This document shows positions 1 to 7,230 of a DNA stretch of 57,430 nt, in pieces. The stretch's first letter is position 1; every line of letters begins with the position of its first letter. Position numbers and translations under genes: made by a program. This DNA is from Bacteroidales bacterium. GTDB lineage: Bacteria > Bacteroidota > Bacteroidia > Bacteroidales > UBA932. Below the pieces are notes generated by a model. It searched no databases. It saw only the letters and a program-made list of their open reading frames with translations, and was not told the DNA's origin. Location of the stretch: positions 1 through 57,430 of the forward strand of contig JAFTBU010000024.1 in assembly GCA_017455065.1 (NCBI GenBank), in the 5' to 3' direction.

Positions 1-1
1 C

Positions 2-130
2 GAAGAGCAGGTGCTGGCTATCCAGGATAAAATCAATAATCGGCCGAGAAAAAGACTTGGCTTTTTCTCTCCAAATGAACTTTTTAATTCTTTAACTAAA
101 ACAACGAAAAAAGTTGCATTTGACGGTTGA
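2..130 (+). CDS. IS30-family transposase, C-terminal end (partial)
   Basis: The reading frame enters from outside the window and stops at 128-130, leaving 42 residues. The segment INNRPRKRLGF followed by SPNELF is the typical C-terminus of IS30-family transposases (DDE integrases that move the element). The catalytic residues lie outside the window. In this family the terminal inverted repeat normally lies at or just after the stop codon, so the element's right edge is probably near 125-150; that edge is inferred because the other end is not visible. The DNA that follows contains gene scraps, as expected next to an insertion site. Confidence 0.8.
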   Translation, partial: EEQVLAIQDKINNRPRKRLGFFSPNELFNSLTKTTKKVAFDG

Positions 131-177
131 ATCCAGGCGACTCCAGTACATTACGCTACTGCTTGATTGTCAGTTTG

Positions 178-219
178 TTACATTTCAGCGAAACTGTCTT
201 CGACCAGATCGACTTTGGA
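178..219 (-). pseudogene. Remnant of a second nucleotidyltransferase gene
   Basis: On the minus strand this stretch reads SKVDLVEDSFAEM followed by a stop, with another stop just before it. It matches the KVDLVED motif near the C-terminus of the MNT-type nucleotidyltransferase encoded at 535-1488. The DNA at 196-213 is identical to 613-630 (18 of 18 bases). That length of identity suggests a decayed duplicate or a recombination scar next to the IS30 end. Only this fragment is recognisable. Confidence 0.45.
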
Positions 220-253
220 TTATTGCCGGCAGTATTATGAAATAATCAGGCCC

Positions 254-334
254 TTACCTGTTATCACCCTCAATAATGGCAATCATCTCGGCCGGAGTCA
301 CGACAAACGGTTTTCTTGGGACCTTATTTGCCAT
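254..334 (-). CDS. Small hypothetical ORF overlapping the antitoxin-like gene (possibly truncated)
   Basis: A 26-residue frame (MANKVPRKPF... ending EGDNR) starts inside the last codons of the RelB-like gene, with an 11-base overlap. That overlap is typical of translationally coupled toxin-antitoxin partners. I recognise no family. It may be the surviving start of a toxin or partner gene cut short by decay near the IS30 end, or a chance ORF. Confidence 0.25.
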   Translation of the reverse strand: MANKVPRKPFVVTPAEMIAIIEGDNR

Positions 335-557
335 TTCGTGCTGCGCGAATTTCTTCGTTAATCTCATCCAGCGTCATGTCGGCTGCACCATTGGCGATGG
401 CCGTTTCGCGCATCTGAAGGAAGGCCTCCCAACCTTTGCGTCTTAATTCAGCTTCCGTTTCTGCCTTGATCTCGAACGGGATTCTGCGCTCGCGAACCAC
501 GGCCTTCATAAAAAGATTGAGGGCTGCGGTATACCTATCGTTCGCCGTGTCTCTCAT
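324..557 (-). CDS. RelB/DinJ-like antitoxin, short form
   Basis: This 77-residue protein contains ALNLFMKAVVRERRIPFEI (about residues 12-30) and a C-terminal DMTLDEINEEI stretch, both typical of RelB/DinJ antitoxins. Such proteins bind a RelE/YafQ-type mRNA-cleaving toxin and repress their own operon. The usual N-terminal ribbon-helix-helix strand is missing or very short: an in-frame TGA lies just two codons before the ATG, so no longer start exists. It overlaps the end of the upstream nucleotidyltransferase gene by 23 bases, implying co-transcription. No intact RelE-type toxin follows. It may be an orphan or a truncated antitoxin. Confidence 0.6.
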   Translation of the reverse strand: MRDTANDRYTAALNLFMKAVVRERRIPFEIKAETEAELRRKGWEAFLQMRETAIANGAADMTLDEINEEIRAARNGK

Positions 558-1488
558 AAATCAAATATTTATCTCGTTCGGCACTGGGGATGGCAAAAGA
601 TTTTAGGTATCCGTCTTCGACCAGATCGACCTTGCGGTGGGTTGCGGCTTCCAGGTCCAGCCGGAAGCGGATGGTGTCCAGCAGTGACAGGTCTGAAGTG
701 TTGTCATAACTGACCAGCAAGTCGAGGTCGCTGTCGGGACGTTCTTCGCCACGGGCAAAAGAACCGAAGACCCAGGCCTTCGTGACAGGTGTGGAGGACA
801 GATAACGCTGCACTTTTCCGATTATATCCAGGCGTTCCTGGTTCAGCGAAAGTATCATCTCCTGAAGTTCCGCTGCGACGCCACGCCTTTCAGCATAGCG
901 GCGGAGCCTGTTTCTGTTTACCGGATAGGCTTCGACCTTTTTCTGAAGTTCAAGTAACTGAAGTGGGCTTTTCCGGTCGCACATAGCATCCACCAATTCC
1001 TTCTCCAGGGACGGAACATATAAACCATCTTCCACAACGAGCGGACTCTCAGAAATCAGATTTTCCAATACGACATAACCCTCAAGGCTTTCTAGAAAAC
1101 TGGAAGCAATCTCCCCGCTGATGACCTTGTAGCCCTTTTGTCGGAGAGCCTTCATGACAGTGGGATGATCAGTTTTAGATGCGTACAGAGATAGATTGCC
1201 ATTGCATTCGGATACACAGAAATCCACCCCCTCGCAATCAGAGACCATTACTTGGTGGATATCCTTCATCCGTCGGGAGACAGTAGGGTGATATTCTGGC
1301 TTGGGAGTGCTGGTATACAGGCCTCGGCCGATGGTGACCAACCGACCTTCCCGAACCAGGGCACGGATCTTCGAATATACAGTAGCCGCCGGCAATCCGG
1401 GGCATACCGCTGCAAAATCCGCCACTGCCAACACCTTGTCTTGCAGCAGCAGTTCCTGAATCTCCTTATTGAATTTCCCAGTTTTCAT
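535..1488 (-). CDS. Winged-helix (AbiEi-like) regulator fused to an MNT-type nucleotidyltransferase
   Basis: This 317-residue protein has two parts. The first 60 or so residues resemble the winged-helix domain of AbiEi/DUF6088 antitoxins (LPAATVYSKIRALVREGRL, then a GRGLYT turn). A middle region of unknown fold follows. At about residues 240-258 is the nucleotidyltransferase signature GSFARGEERPDSDLDLLV, the G-S and D-x-D metal-binding pattern, then KVDLVED and a LIYER ending typical of MntA-like minimal nucleotidyltransferases. MntA-type enzymes adenylylate toxin partners; AbiEi-type domains repress their own promoter. The ATG at 1488 was chosen because the upstream extension begins with GTG and runs through the inverted-repeat operator. 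The function is likely toxin-antitoxin related, but the partner is uncertain. Confidence 0.7.
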   Translation of the reverse strand: MKTGKFNKEIQELLLQDKVLAVADFAAVCPGLPAATVYSKIRALVREGRLVTIGRGLYTSTPKPEYHPTVSRRMKDIHQVMVSDCEGVDFCVSECNGNLSLYASKTDHPTVMKALRQKGYKVISGEIASSFLESLEGYVVLENLISESPLVVEDGLYVPSLEKELVDAMCDRKSPLQLLELQKKVEAYPVNRNRLRRYAERRGVAAELQEMILSLNQERLDIIGKVQRYLSSTPVTKAWVFGSFARGEERPDSDLDLLVSYDNTSDLSLLDTIRFRLDLEAATHRKVDLVEDGYLKSFAIPSAERDKYLIYERHGER

Positions 1489-1505
1489 ATCTGTCGCCAA
1501 TATAG

Positions 1506-1546
1506 TAATAATTCGGCAAAATCCTTTGGAAATTGCCGAATTATTA
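1506..1546. promoter_or_regulatory. 14-bp inverted repeat operator upstream of the wHTH-nucleotidyltransferase gene
   Basis: TAATAATTCGGCAA at 1506-1519 is repeated exactly as its reverse complement at 1533-1546, with 13 bases between. It sits 18 bases upstream of the start at 1488. A minus-strand TATATTGG, close to the -7 consensus, lies between it and the gene. The position and symmetry fit an autoregulatory operator bound by the gene's own winged-helix domain; the binding itself is inferred. Confidence 0.7.
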
Positions 1547-1620
1547 AATAGCGTTCGTCCGAAGTGCACTATTTCTTGCTGTTTTTCCGCATCATTTCTT
1601 TAAATTTGATGCAGAAAATG

Positions 1621-1893
1621 ATGAAGAAACAAACCACTTCCCGTATCGCCCGCATCCAAGCTATGGAGGAGCGGTACGACCATGTCTTGGCCGCCCTGGA
1701 CGAGCTCGAGAGGGCGGAGGCGCGGCTGGCGGGGCTCCGCGATGACATAGCGGCTCTGCGCGAGTATTATGAGTCCGGGAAGTGGAGGAAGGATTTCGAG
1801 GCTGATGAGAAGGGGCTCGTCCCCCGGGATCTCAAGAGGGGAGTGCTCAGTGAGGATGGCCTGTGGGATCTGCTGGAGCGGGTGGATAAGTAG
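1621..1893 (+). CDS. DUF4298 domain protein
   Basis: The product has about 90 residues, begins MKKQTTSRIARIQAMEERYD, is largely helical, and ends with the family's hallmark FEADEKGLVPRDLKRGVLSE and a short tail. DUF4298 proteins are small cytosolic proteins of unknown function in Firmicutes and Bacteroidetes. The start at 1621 fits the family length; the upstream extension in the same frame is hydrophobic and atypical. The next gene, yccF-like, starts 20 bases downstream on the same strand. Confidence 0.75.
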   Translation: MKKQTTSRIARIQAMEERYDHVLAALDELERAEARLAGLRDDIAALREYYESGKWRKDFEADEKGLVPRDLKRGVLSEDGLWDLLERVDK

Positions 1894-1913
1894 AATTTTG
1901 TATATTTACGGCC

Positions 1914-2282
1914 ATGAAATTTCTCGGAAACATACTTTGGCTTGTCCTGGGCGGGTTTATCATCGCCCTCATATACTATCTTGTGGGCCTCGTGATGTGC
2001 ATCACCATCATCGGCATCCCTTTCGGTGTCCAGCTGTTCAAACTGGGTACCTATGCCCTCTGGCCTTTCGGCCATGAGCTGGTGAACGGCCCCAACGAGC
2101 CGGGGTGTGTGTCCGTAGTGATGAATCTGATTTGGATACTTCTGGGCTGGTGGGAGATCGCGCTCATCCATCTTGCTTGCGGACTCATCCTTTGCATCAC
2201 CATAGTAGGTATCCCTTGGGGCTTCCAGCATTTCCGTATGGCTGTCGGCTCCATCTTCCCCTTCGGTAAGGAAATCCACTGA
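1914..2282 (+). CDS. yccF: YccF-family inner membrane protein
   Basis: This 122-residue membrane protein is made of two related halves (about 4-52 and 70-118). Each has a hydrophobic stretch, a CITI-(I/V)GIP(F/W)G motif and a PFG end, which is the tandem organisation of the YccF/DUF307 family. The family is widespread, with no firmly established biochemical role. It probably shares a transcript with the DUF4298 gene 20 bases upstream; no strong TAnnTTTG box lies between them. It converges on the dipeptidase gene. Confidence 0.85.
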   Translation: MKFLGNILWLVLGGFIIALIYYLVGLVMCITIIGIPFGVQLFKLGTYALWPFGHELVNGPNEPGCVSVVMNLIWILLGWWEIALIHLACGLILCITIVGIPWGFQHFRMAVGSIFPFGKEIH

Positions 2283-2301
2283 TCCGGTGTAAGCGCCTTG
2301 C

Positions 2302-3039
2302 CTACTTCACCGGAAACTTGAAGTAGGTGTCGGGGTAGGGCTCGTCGCGGAGGGTGAAGTGCCACCATTCGCTGTCGAGCGGCTTGAAGCCGTGGCTCAG
2401 CATGGCGCGGCGCAGGATCATGCGGTTGGCAAATTGCTCGGCGGTGATGCTGCGTCCGGTGGGGCTGGCGCTATTGTCCCCGGTGTATTCGAAGGTGTCG
2501 GGGTCCCCGCAGAAGTCGGGGTGGCTTTCGGGGCCGAACCAGTCGAAGGTGCCGCCCATGTCCACTTCCTTTTCGGTGGCCATGTCAAACAGAGTCAAAT
2601 CCACGGTGGAGCCCCTCGTGTGCCCGCTTTTGGCCATGATGTATTCCTGGTCGAAGAGTACGCTCTTGTCCAGGTCGGGGTAGAAGTATGGCTTCATCAA
2701 GGTGTCGGGGATGTCGGCCGCCCAGCGTACGAAATGGTCCACGCCTTTCTGGGGGCGGTAGGCATCGTAGATCTTGAGCCTGTAGCCCTGGGCCATCACA
2801 TCGTCGCTGACGGCTTTCAGAGCCTCGGCGGCTTCCCGGGTGAGCAGGGCGGTGGGGGCTTCGTAGCCGTCCACGCGGGTGCCGGTGAAGTTGTAGGTGC
2901 TGTAGTAGCGTATCTCCATGATGACGTCGGGCACCACGTCGGTGATCTTGACGAAATCGCGGTCCTCTCGGCAGGAGACCAGAAACAAAGCGCCGGTGGC
3001 CAATGCTACGGCGACGGCGGAATGGAAGCCTTTGTGCAT
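2302..3039 (-). CDS. D-alanyl-D-alanine dipeptidase, VanX/DdpX-type lipoprotein
   Basis: This 245-residue M15D peptidase has the zinc ligands in order: H140 in SGHTRGS, D147 in the following STVD, and H227 in EWWHF, with E224 as catalytic base and R95 in the YRPQ motif. Spacing between H and D (7) and between E and H (3) matches VanX. The N-terminus ends in LFLVSC, a lipobox, so the enzyme should be anchored in the envelope. It would cleave D-Ala-D-Ala during peptidoglycan turnover. The gene starts 2 bases after the stop of the LolA-like gene, so the two form an operon. Nothing suggests a vancomycin-resistance cluster. Confidence 0.9.
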   Translation of the reverse strand: MHKGFHSAVAVALATGALFLVSCREDRDFVKITDVVPDVIMEIRYYSTYNFTGTRVDGYEAPTALLTREAAEALKAVSDDVMAQGYRLKIYDAYRPQKGVDHFVRWAADIPDTLMKPYFYPDLDKSVLFDQEYIMAKSGHTRGSTVDLTLFDMATEKEVDMGGTFDWFGPESHPDFCGDPDTFEYTGDNSASPTGRSITAEQFANRMILRRAMLSHGFKPLDSEWWHFTLRDEPYPDTYFKFPVK

Positions 3040-3040
3040 A

Positions 3041-3679
3041 TTAGTCCTGTCTCTTGTCGACTATCTTGGCTGAGGGGTAGTCCTCGGCGCGGAAGGTGAT
3101 GCTCTCCTCGCTGACTCCGAGGCTGTAGTTCTCGATGCTGATGGTCACGACGGACACGCTTGCACGCAGGTAGATGGGCAGGAAATCGGCCTTGCGCACG
3201 GCCAGGTCCATCCTCTTGGGATCGTCCTTCTCTTTGTTGTCCTTGTTTTTCTTGCAGACTATGTACCAGGCTTCGGGGGTCTGTTTCTGGATGGAGACAT
3301 CGTAGCCGTGGGAGATGCTCTCAAACTGGGACATGTCGGAGTTGTTGTTCTCCGAGCCGTCGGTCTTCCTGTTTTCGATGGTGATTTCGTTGGTCTTGGG
3401 GGAGTAGGTCCAGTCGGTGGTTTCGTCGGTCCAGACTATGGAGTCGCCTTCCGAGCTCTTGATCTCGGATTTCATCTTTTCTCCGCGTATCTGGTTGTGG
3501 GCGCTGATAGAGCCCAGGATGGGCATCTTCATGATGAAGTCCATGGAAAAGCCTTCAGCCTCGCCCCTCTCCATCTCGGCGGACATTTTTTCCAAAATCT
3601 CTTCTGCGGTCTGTGCCGATACGCTGGCGGCGGTGAAAAAAATGGCGGCGAGGGCCATGACGATGTGCTTGAATTTCAT
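3041..3679 (-). CDS. LolA-like outer-membrane lipoprotein carrier family protein
   Basis: This 212-residue protein has a cleavable signal peptide (hydrophobic core ending ASVSAQ). Its pattern fits LolA-type folds: an early EEILEKMSAEM helix, alternating beta strands with WTYSPKTNEITI, and a late DFLPIYLRA strand. LolA proteins ferry lipoproteins across the periplasm, and Bacteroidetes carry several paralogues, so the cargo is unknown. It sits between a FISUMP-type lipoprotein and a lipoprotein peptidase, all on the minus strand with gaps under 15 bases. Confidence 0.7.
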   Translation of the reverse strand: MKFKHIVMALAAIFFTAASVSAQTAEEILEKMSAEMERGEAEGFSMDFIMKMPILGSISAHNQIRGEKMKSEIKSSEGDSIVWTDETTDWTYSPKTNEITIENRKTDGSENNNSDMSQFESISHGYDVSIQKQTPEAWYIVCKKNKDNKEKDDPKRMDLAVRKADFLPIYLRASVSVVTISIENYSLGVSEESITFRAEDYPSAKIVDKRQD

Positions 3680-3691
3680 TATGCGTGTGTG

Positions 3692-4852
3692 TTAATTGTT
3701 CGTGGGGGTATCTTTGATGCAGCGCACCGAGTGTGCGACTGCACGGAAGTAATCGTTGTTCATGAAGACCATCATGTCGCCCTGCGAAGTGTAGGAGCAG
3801 TCCAGCCCGAAGGCCATGACCTTGGCGTTGGGATCGATCTCGTCGAGGTCGGCTGCCGAAGTCCACGATCCGGCGTTGGAGCCAGTGGCGCTCAGCTTCC
3901 CGGCGACATCGTCGCGGAACCCGGCGAAGGGATACCAGATCAGGCCGGAGTTGCTGAAGATCCCGTTGAAGTCGTAGCCGCAGAGCTCCTTGTCGGGGTT
4001 GATGATGACGAAGGTTTTGCCGGAGGCGGTGCCCCAGAAGCCGTTGTGCTCCGCAGTGGGCCCGTAGGGGACTTTCCACCCGGCGGGGCAGGGGTCGTAC
4101 ATGGTCTTCTCCTCCTGCCAACGGCTGTTTTCGGTCGAGTAGGAACCGGTGTAGTACCAGTCGTAATTGTCCTCGACGGAGGCGATGTATGTGGTGGGGT
4201 GGGCGACTGAAAAGGCAATGGTGCCGGTGTGGGTATCGGAGAGCACCGGCTCGGGCCAATCGAGGGTGGATGCCGCCTCGCTGTTCTCGGAGATCTTGCC
4301 GGAGGCGAGGAACGGGTCCTTGCGGCCCCATTGGTACAGCAGACCCAGGGCGGCGACGTCGCCGGGGACGGCGGAGGTGGCACCCAGGTTGCGGTCCATC
4401 ATGGTGCCGGCGCCATTGGCATAGCTGTGCGCCGTCTTATCGGGATTCCAGCCCTTGCAGACCCATATGTGCCAGGACCAGAGGATGTTTCCAGACTCGT
4501 CCTTGGCTGCGATGAGGGCGTTGCCGTTCTGCAGGGTGGGCTGGGTCGTGAACCTTATCATGCTGTCGTAGTACGTATAGCTCACTTCTTTCACTATCGA
4601 CTCCCTGGCGGGCTTCTCCATGGTGCCGAAGCTCTCCCAGAGGACTTCCACGGTGGCTACTTCGCCCACGCCCAGGGTGGAATTGCCCTTGAGGGCCTTG
4701 AATGCGTAGGCTCCGGGGGCCGTGACCACGAAACAGTTGGCGGGAGCGAGCTGTATCGTTTCCTCGTCATAGTCAGCCGGCCTCCTCTCGCAGGAGGTGA
4801 TATTCATGGCGATGACTGCAGCCGTAAGCATCCAAAGAAGATTGTTTTTCAT
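3692..4852 (-). CDS. FISUMP-type surface lipoprotein
   Basis: The product has 386 residues. The start at 4852 gives a good lipoprotein signal (MKNNLL... MNITSC), whereas the longer frame runs through the promoter. The C-terminal half holds the Fibrobacter/Bacteroidetes major paralogous domain pattern: MMDRNLGATSA, LGLLYQWGRKDPF, YDPCPAGWKVP, then a final AHSVRCIKD. Such proteins are exported and surface-associated; their ligands are unknown. A minus-strand TATATTTG box at 4876-4883 lies 23 bases upstream. It heads the operon with the LolA-like and VanX-like genes. Confidence 0.8.
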   Translation of the reverse strand: MKNNLLWMLTAAVIAMNITSCERRPADYDEETIQLAPANCFVVTAPGAYAFKALKGNSTLGVGEVATVEVLWESFGTMEKPARESIVKEVSYTYYDSMIRFTTQPTLQNGNALIAAKDESGNILWSWHIWVCKGWNPDKTAHSYANGAGTMMDRNLGATSAVPGDVAALGLLYQWGRKDPFLASGKISENSEAASTLDWPEPVLSDTHTGTIAFSVAHPTTYIASVEDNYDWYYTGSYSTENSRWQEEKTMYDPCPAGWKVPYGPTAEHNGFWGTASGKTFVIINPDKELCGYDFNGIFSNSGLIWYPFAGFRDDVAGKLSATGSNAGSWTSAADLDEIDPNAKVMAFGLDCSYTSQGDMMVFMNNDYFRAVAHSVRCIKDTPTNN

Positions 4853-4875
4853 ATGACATGCGGTTTCTGATTCGA

Positions 4876-4900
4876 CAAATATACAAATTTTGTAAATTTG
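4876..4900. promoter_or_regulatory. Divergent -7 boxes for the FISUMP operon and the aldo-keto reductase
   Basis: Two consensus Bacteroidetes boxes lie here. TATATTTG on the minus strand (4876-4883) points at the gene starting at 4852. TAAATTTG on the plus strand (4893-4900) points at the gene starting at 4960, leaving it a leader of about 55 bases. The boxes are only nine bases apart, so the two polymerases probably compete. Confidence 0.6.
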
Positions 4901-4959
4901 CAAAATTAATATAGGTCTGTCACTTATTGATTTCAAGCAATAACAAATAATATCGGACT

Positions 4960-6366
4960 ATGGAAAAGAACAACAAGATCACCCGTCGCGAAGCTCTCAA
5001 GGAGATGTTCTTCGCAGGTGTCGGGCTTGTGGCTGCCGGCCCCGTCCTGTCGGCCTGCGGTCAGGGAGGCAATGCTGCTGCCGGCACTCCCTCTGACACC
5101 ATTCCCTGGAAAGAAGCCCCCGAGGGCTCCAAGATTGACACCCGGACCTGGAGCAAGATAGGGGAGACCCTGGGCATGCTTGGCCTCGGCTGCATGCGTC
5201 TGCCCTCTGCTGCGGGCGGCGGCGGTGGCTTCGGCTTCGGCGGTCCCTCCGACCAGGAAGCGGTAAATGCGATGGTGGACTACGCCATTGCCCATGGAGT
5301 GAATTATTTCGACACCGCCCCGGTGTACGGTGATTCGGAGGTGACGATGGGAAAGGCCCTGAGCCGCCATCCTCGCGAGAGCTACAAGCTCGCCACCAAG
5401 TTGTCCAACATGGCTTTCGGCCGCCAGTCTCCGACCCTGGACTCTGCCAAGCAGATGTTCGCCAACTCCCTGAAGAACCTGCAGGTGGAGTATTTCGACT
5501 TCTACCTCCTGCACAATGTGCCTACTGTCGATGAGTTCAACATCCGCTACCGTGACAACGGTGTGTTCGATTTCCTGCTGGAGCAGAAAGCCAAGGGTGT
5601 GATACGCCATCTGGGCTTCTCCTACCACGGCAACAATGCCGACTTGGAGTCTGTCCTGGATCTCTATGACTGGGATTTCGTGCAGATCCAGCTCAACTAC
5701 GCCGACTGGAAGGACATGCCTTCCAATTTCGGTCCCTCCACCGGGGAGACGAGCTCTGAGTATCTCTATGACACCCTGACCCGCAGGGGCATACCCGTGC
5801 TGGTGATGGAGCCTGTCAAGGGCGGCGCCCTGGCCAATGTCAATGACGCCATCGCCGGTGTCCTCAGGAGCCGTCATCCGGAACTGACCCCCGCCGGCAA
5901 CGCCCTCACCTTCGTGGGCAGCCTTCCCAATGTGATGGTGACCCTGAGCGGCATGTCCAATATGGAGCAGCTCAAGGAGAATGTCTCCCTGTTCACCGGT
6001 TTCGAGCCTTTCGACAAGAAGGACATGGACTTCATGCAGACCGTCGCCGACCTGTACAAGTCCAATATCCACATCCCTTGCACGGCCTGCTCTTACTGCA
6101 TGCCCTGCCCGCACGGAATCAACATCCCCGGCAATTTCAAGGCTTTCAACACCGCCAGCGACCAGCTCAACATCCCTGATCCGGAGCGCAAGGACAAGGA
6201 CTTCAACAAGAAGAAAAAGGCCTTCCTGAAGCTGTACAACGAGCTTCCCAAGGCTGCCCGGGCCGACGCCTGCATCTCCTGCAACGCCTGCCTGCCCAAG
6301 TGCCCCCAGCACATCCGTATCCCCGAGCAGCTGCATATGATCAGCGACCTGGTGGCTAAACTCTAG
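4960..6366 (+). CDS. Exported aldo-keto reductase with C-terminal 2x[4Fe-4S] ferredoxin domain
   Basis: This 468-residue protein has an N-terminal RRE motif followed by a hydrophobic stretch ending VLSAC, which reads as a Tat-type signal with a lipobox. The middle is an aldo-keto reductase barrel (FDTAPVYGDSE, then YFDFYLLHNV and MEPVKGG). The C-terminus has two cysteine clusters, C374/C377/C380/C383 and C438/C441/C444/C448, each followed by Pro, for two 4Fe-4S clusters. Proteins of this layout occur widely in anaerobes; substrates are undefined. The fused clusters suggest electron exchange with a ferredoxin-like partner in place of, or besides, NAD(P)H. Confidence 0.85.
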   Translation: MEKNNKITRREALKEMFFAGVGLVAAGPVLSACGQGGNAAAGTPSDTIPWKEAPEGSKIDTRTWSKIGETLGMLGLGCMRLPSAAGGGGGFGFGGPSDQEAVNAMVDYAIAHGVNYFDTAPVYGDSEVTMGKALSRHPRESYKLATKLSNMAFGRQSPTLDSAKQMFANSLKNLQVEYFDFYLLHNVPTVDEFNIRYRDNGVFDFLLEQKAKGVIRHLGFSYHGNNADLESVLDLYDWDFVQIQLNYADWKDMPSNFGPSTGETSSEYLYDTLTRRGIPVLVMEPVKGGALANVNDAIAGVLRSRHPELTPAGNALTFVGSLPNVMVTLSGMSNMEQLKENVSLFTGFEPFDKKDMDFMQTVADLYKSNIHIPCTACSYCMPCPHGINIPGNFKAFNTASDQLNIPDPERKDKDFNKKKKAFLKLYNELPKAARADACISCNACLPKCPQHIRIPEQLHMISDLVAKL

Positions 6367-6400
6367 CCCCCGGATCATAAAGAAACCAGATCATAAAGAA

Positions 6401-6429
6401 AGAGGATGGCCTTCCGGTCATCCTCTTTT
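6401..6429. terminator. Bidirectional intrinsic terminator
   Basis: AGAGGATGGCC and GGTCATCCTCT form an 11-bp stem with one G-T pair and a TTCC loop, followed by TTTT. It lies between two converging genes and can serve both. A 13-base direct repeat (GATCATAAAGAAA at 6373 and 6390) lies just before it, with no evident role. Confidence 0.8.
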
Positions 6430-6448
6430 ATTTGTATGTCTCAGCGGA

Positions 6449-7171
6449 TTATCTTCCGAAGCTGATGCCTATGGTGTGATAAACCAGGTTGGTGTTGCCG
6501 CCGGGGATGGCCGGGTTGGGGCAGTAGCGGTAGTAGATGCCGAGGCCGCTGAGGTTGAGCTCTGCGAGCCAGGTCCACACGAAGCTTGAAGGACGGCCGC
6601 CGTCGGCGGTATCTATGACCCTGCGCACGATGTCGTTGGTGGTGGACTTGTAGGCTGTCCTGACGTTGGAACTCAGGTAAAAGAGGGCCTCACCTCCGAG
6701 TTTGAAGCGGACCTTGCCACTGCGGAACTGGAGCACGGCGGGGATGCCGAGGGCGAAGTTGTCGAGCCTGGAATACTCCTTGGGGATGATGATGGAGTAG
6801 ATATTGGGCTGCCTGTTATTGTCCAGGTCGAACACATACCTGTCGGGGATGGTGTTGAAGGTGTCGAACTTGAGGTCGAGACCCGCCCTTATGCCCAACC
6901 AGTCGGTAGGGTAGAGGCCGATTTCGAAGGTGTTCACCTCCAACTCGTTGTTGCTGAGGAACTTCTTGCTGTAGAATTCACCGGGGGCTATGATATGTCC
7001 GAAACGCACGTGTGAAAAGAATTCGAATTTCACGGGGCTGCTGGGCTTGGAGATGGTCCTGCTTTCGGCGGCTTTTTCGAGCACGTCGTCGATAGTCGAA
7101 CTGTTCGTCTGAGCGGAGGCGATCATGCATCCCGCTGTCAGAAGAATCATGGAAAGAAATAATTTTTTCAT
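6449..7171 (-). CDS. Outer-membrane beta-barrel protein, hypothetical
   Basis: This 240-residue protein starts MKKLFLSMILLTAGC with a signal peptide ending IASAQ. The rest alternates polar and hydrophobic residues in short strands with Tyr/Phe-rich turns and ends in IGISFGR, the aromatic strand typical of outer-membrane barrels. I recognise no characterised family. The start at 7171 is preferred over an in-frame TTG 24 bases upstream that lies within the promoter box. The gene is monocistronic. Confidence 0.65.
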   Translation of the reverse strand: MKKLFLSMILLTAGCMIASAQTNSSTIDDVLEKAAESRTISKPSSPVKFEFFSHVRFGHIIAPGEFYSKKFLSNNELEVNTFEIGLYPTDWLGIRAGLDLKFDTFNTIPDRYVFDLDNNRQPNIYSIIIPKEYSRLDNFALGIPAVLQFRSGKVRFKLGGEALFYLSSNVRTAYKSTTNDIVRRVIDTADGGRPSSFVWTWLAELNLSGLGIYYRYCPNPAIPGGNTNLVYHTIGISFGR

Positions 7172-7192
7172 CTTATTTGGATTATTTTCCCG

Positions 7193-7209
7193 CAAATATA
7201 CTATTTTTG
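7193..7209. promoter_or_regulatory. Back-to-back -7 boxes with a one-base gap
   Basis: The minus-strand box TATATTTG (7193-7200) and the plus-strand box TATTTTTG (7202-7209) are separated by a single base. They serve the outer-membrane protein gene starting at 7171 and the GH43-like gene starting at 7231, each about 21 bases from its start codon. Two polymerases could not occupy both at once. Confidence 0.65.
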
Positions 7210-7230
7210 TTCTAAACCATATTTCCGTCT

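Noticed and set aside
167-361. 64-codon plus-strand ORF after the IS30 end
   Set aside because: It overlaps the antitoxin-side remnants, resembles no family and is explained by the minus-strand reading.
2302-3039. Vancomycin-resistance vanX cluster
   Set aside because: The VanX-like enzyme has no vanH, vanA or two-component regulator beside it; it is more likely a peptidoglycan-turnover enzyme.
4933-6378. 481-codon minus-strand ORF opposite the aldo-keto reductase
   Set aside because: It is antisense to a clear Fe-S aldo-keto reductase, and its composition (His/Gly/Val/Leu-rich) is typical of the reverse complement of GC-rich codons.
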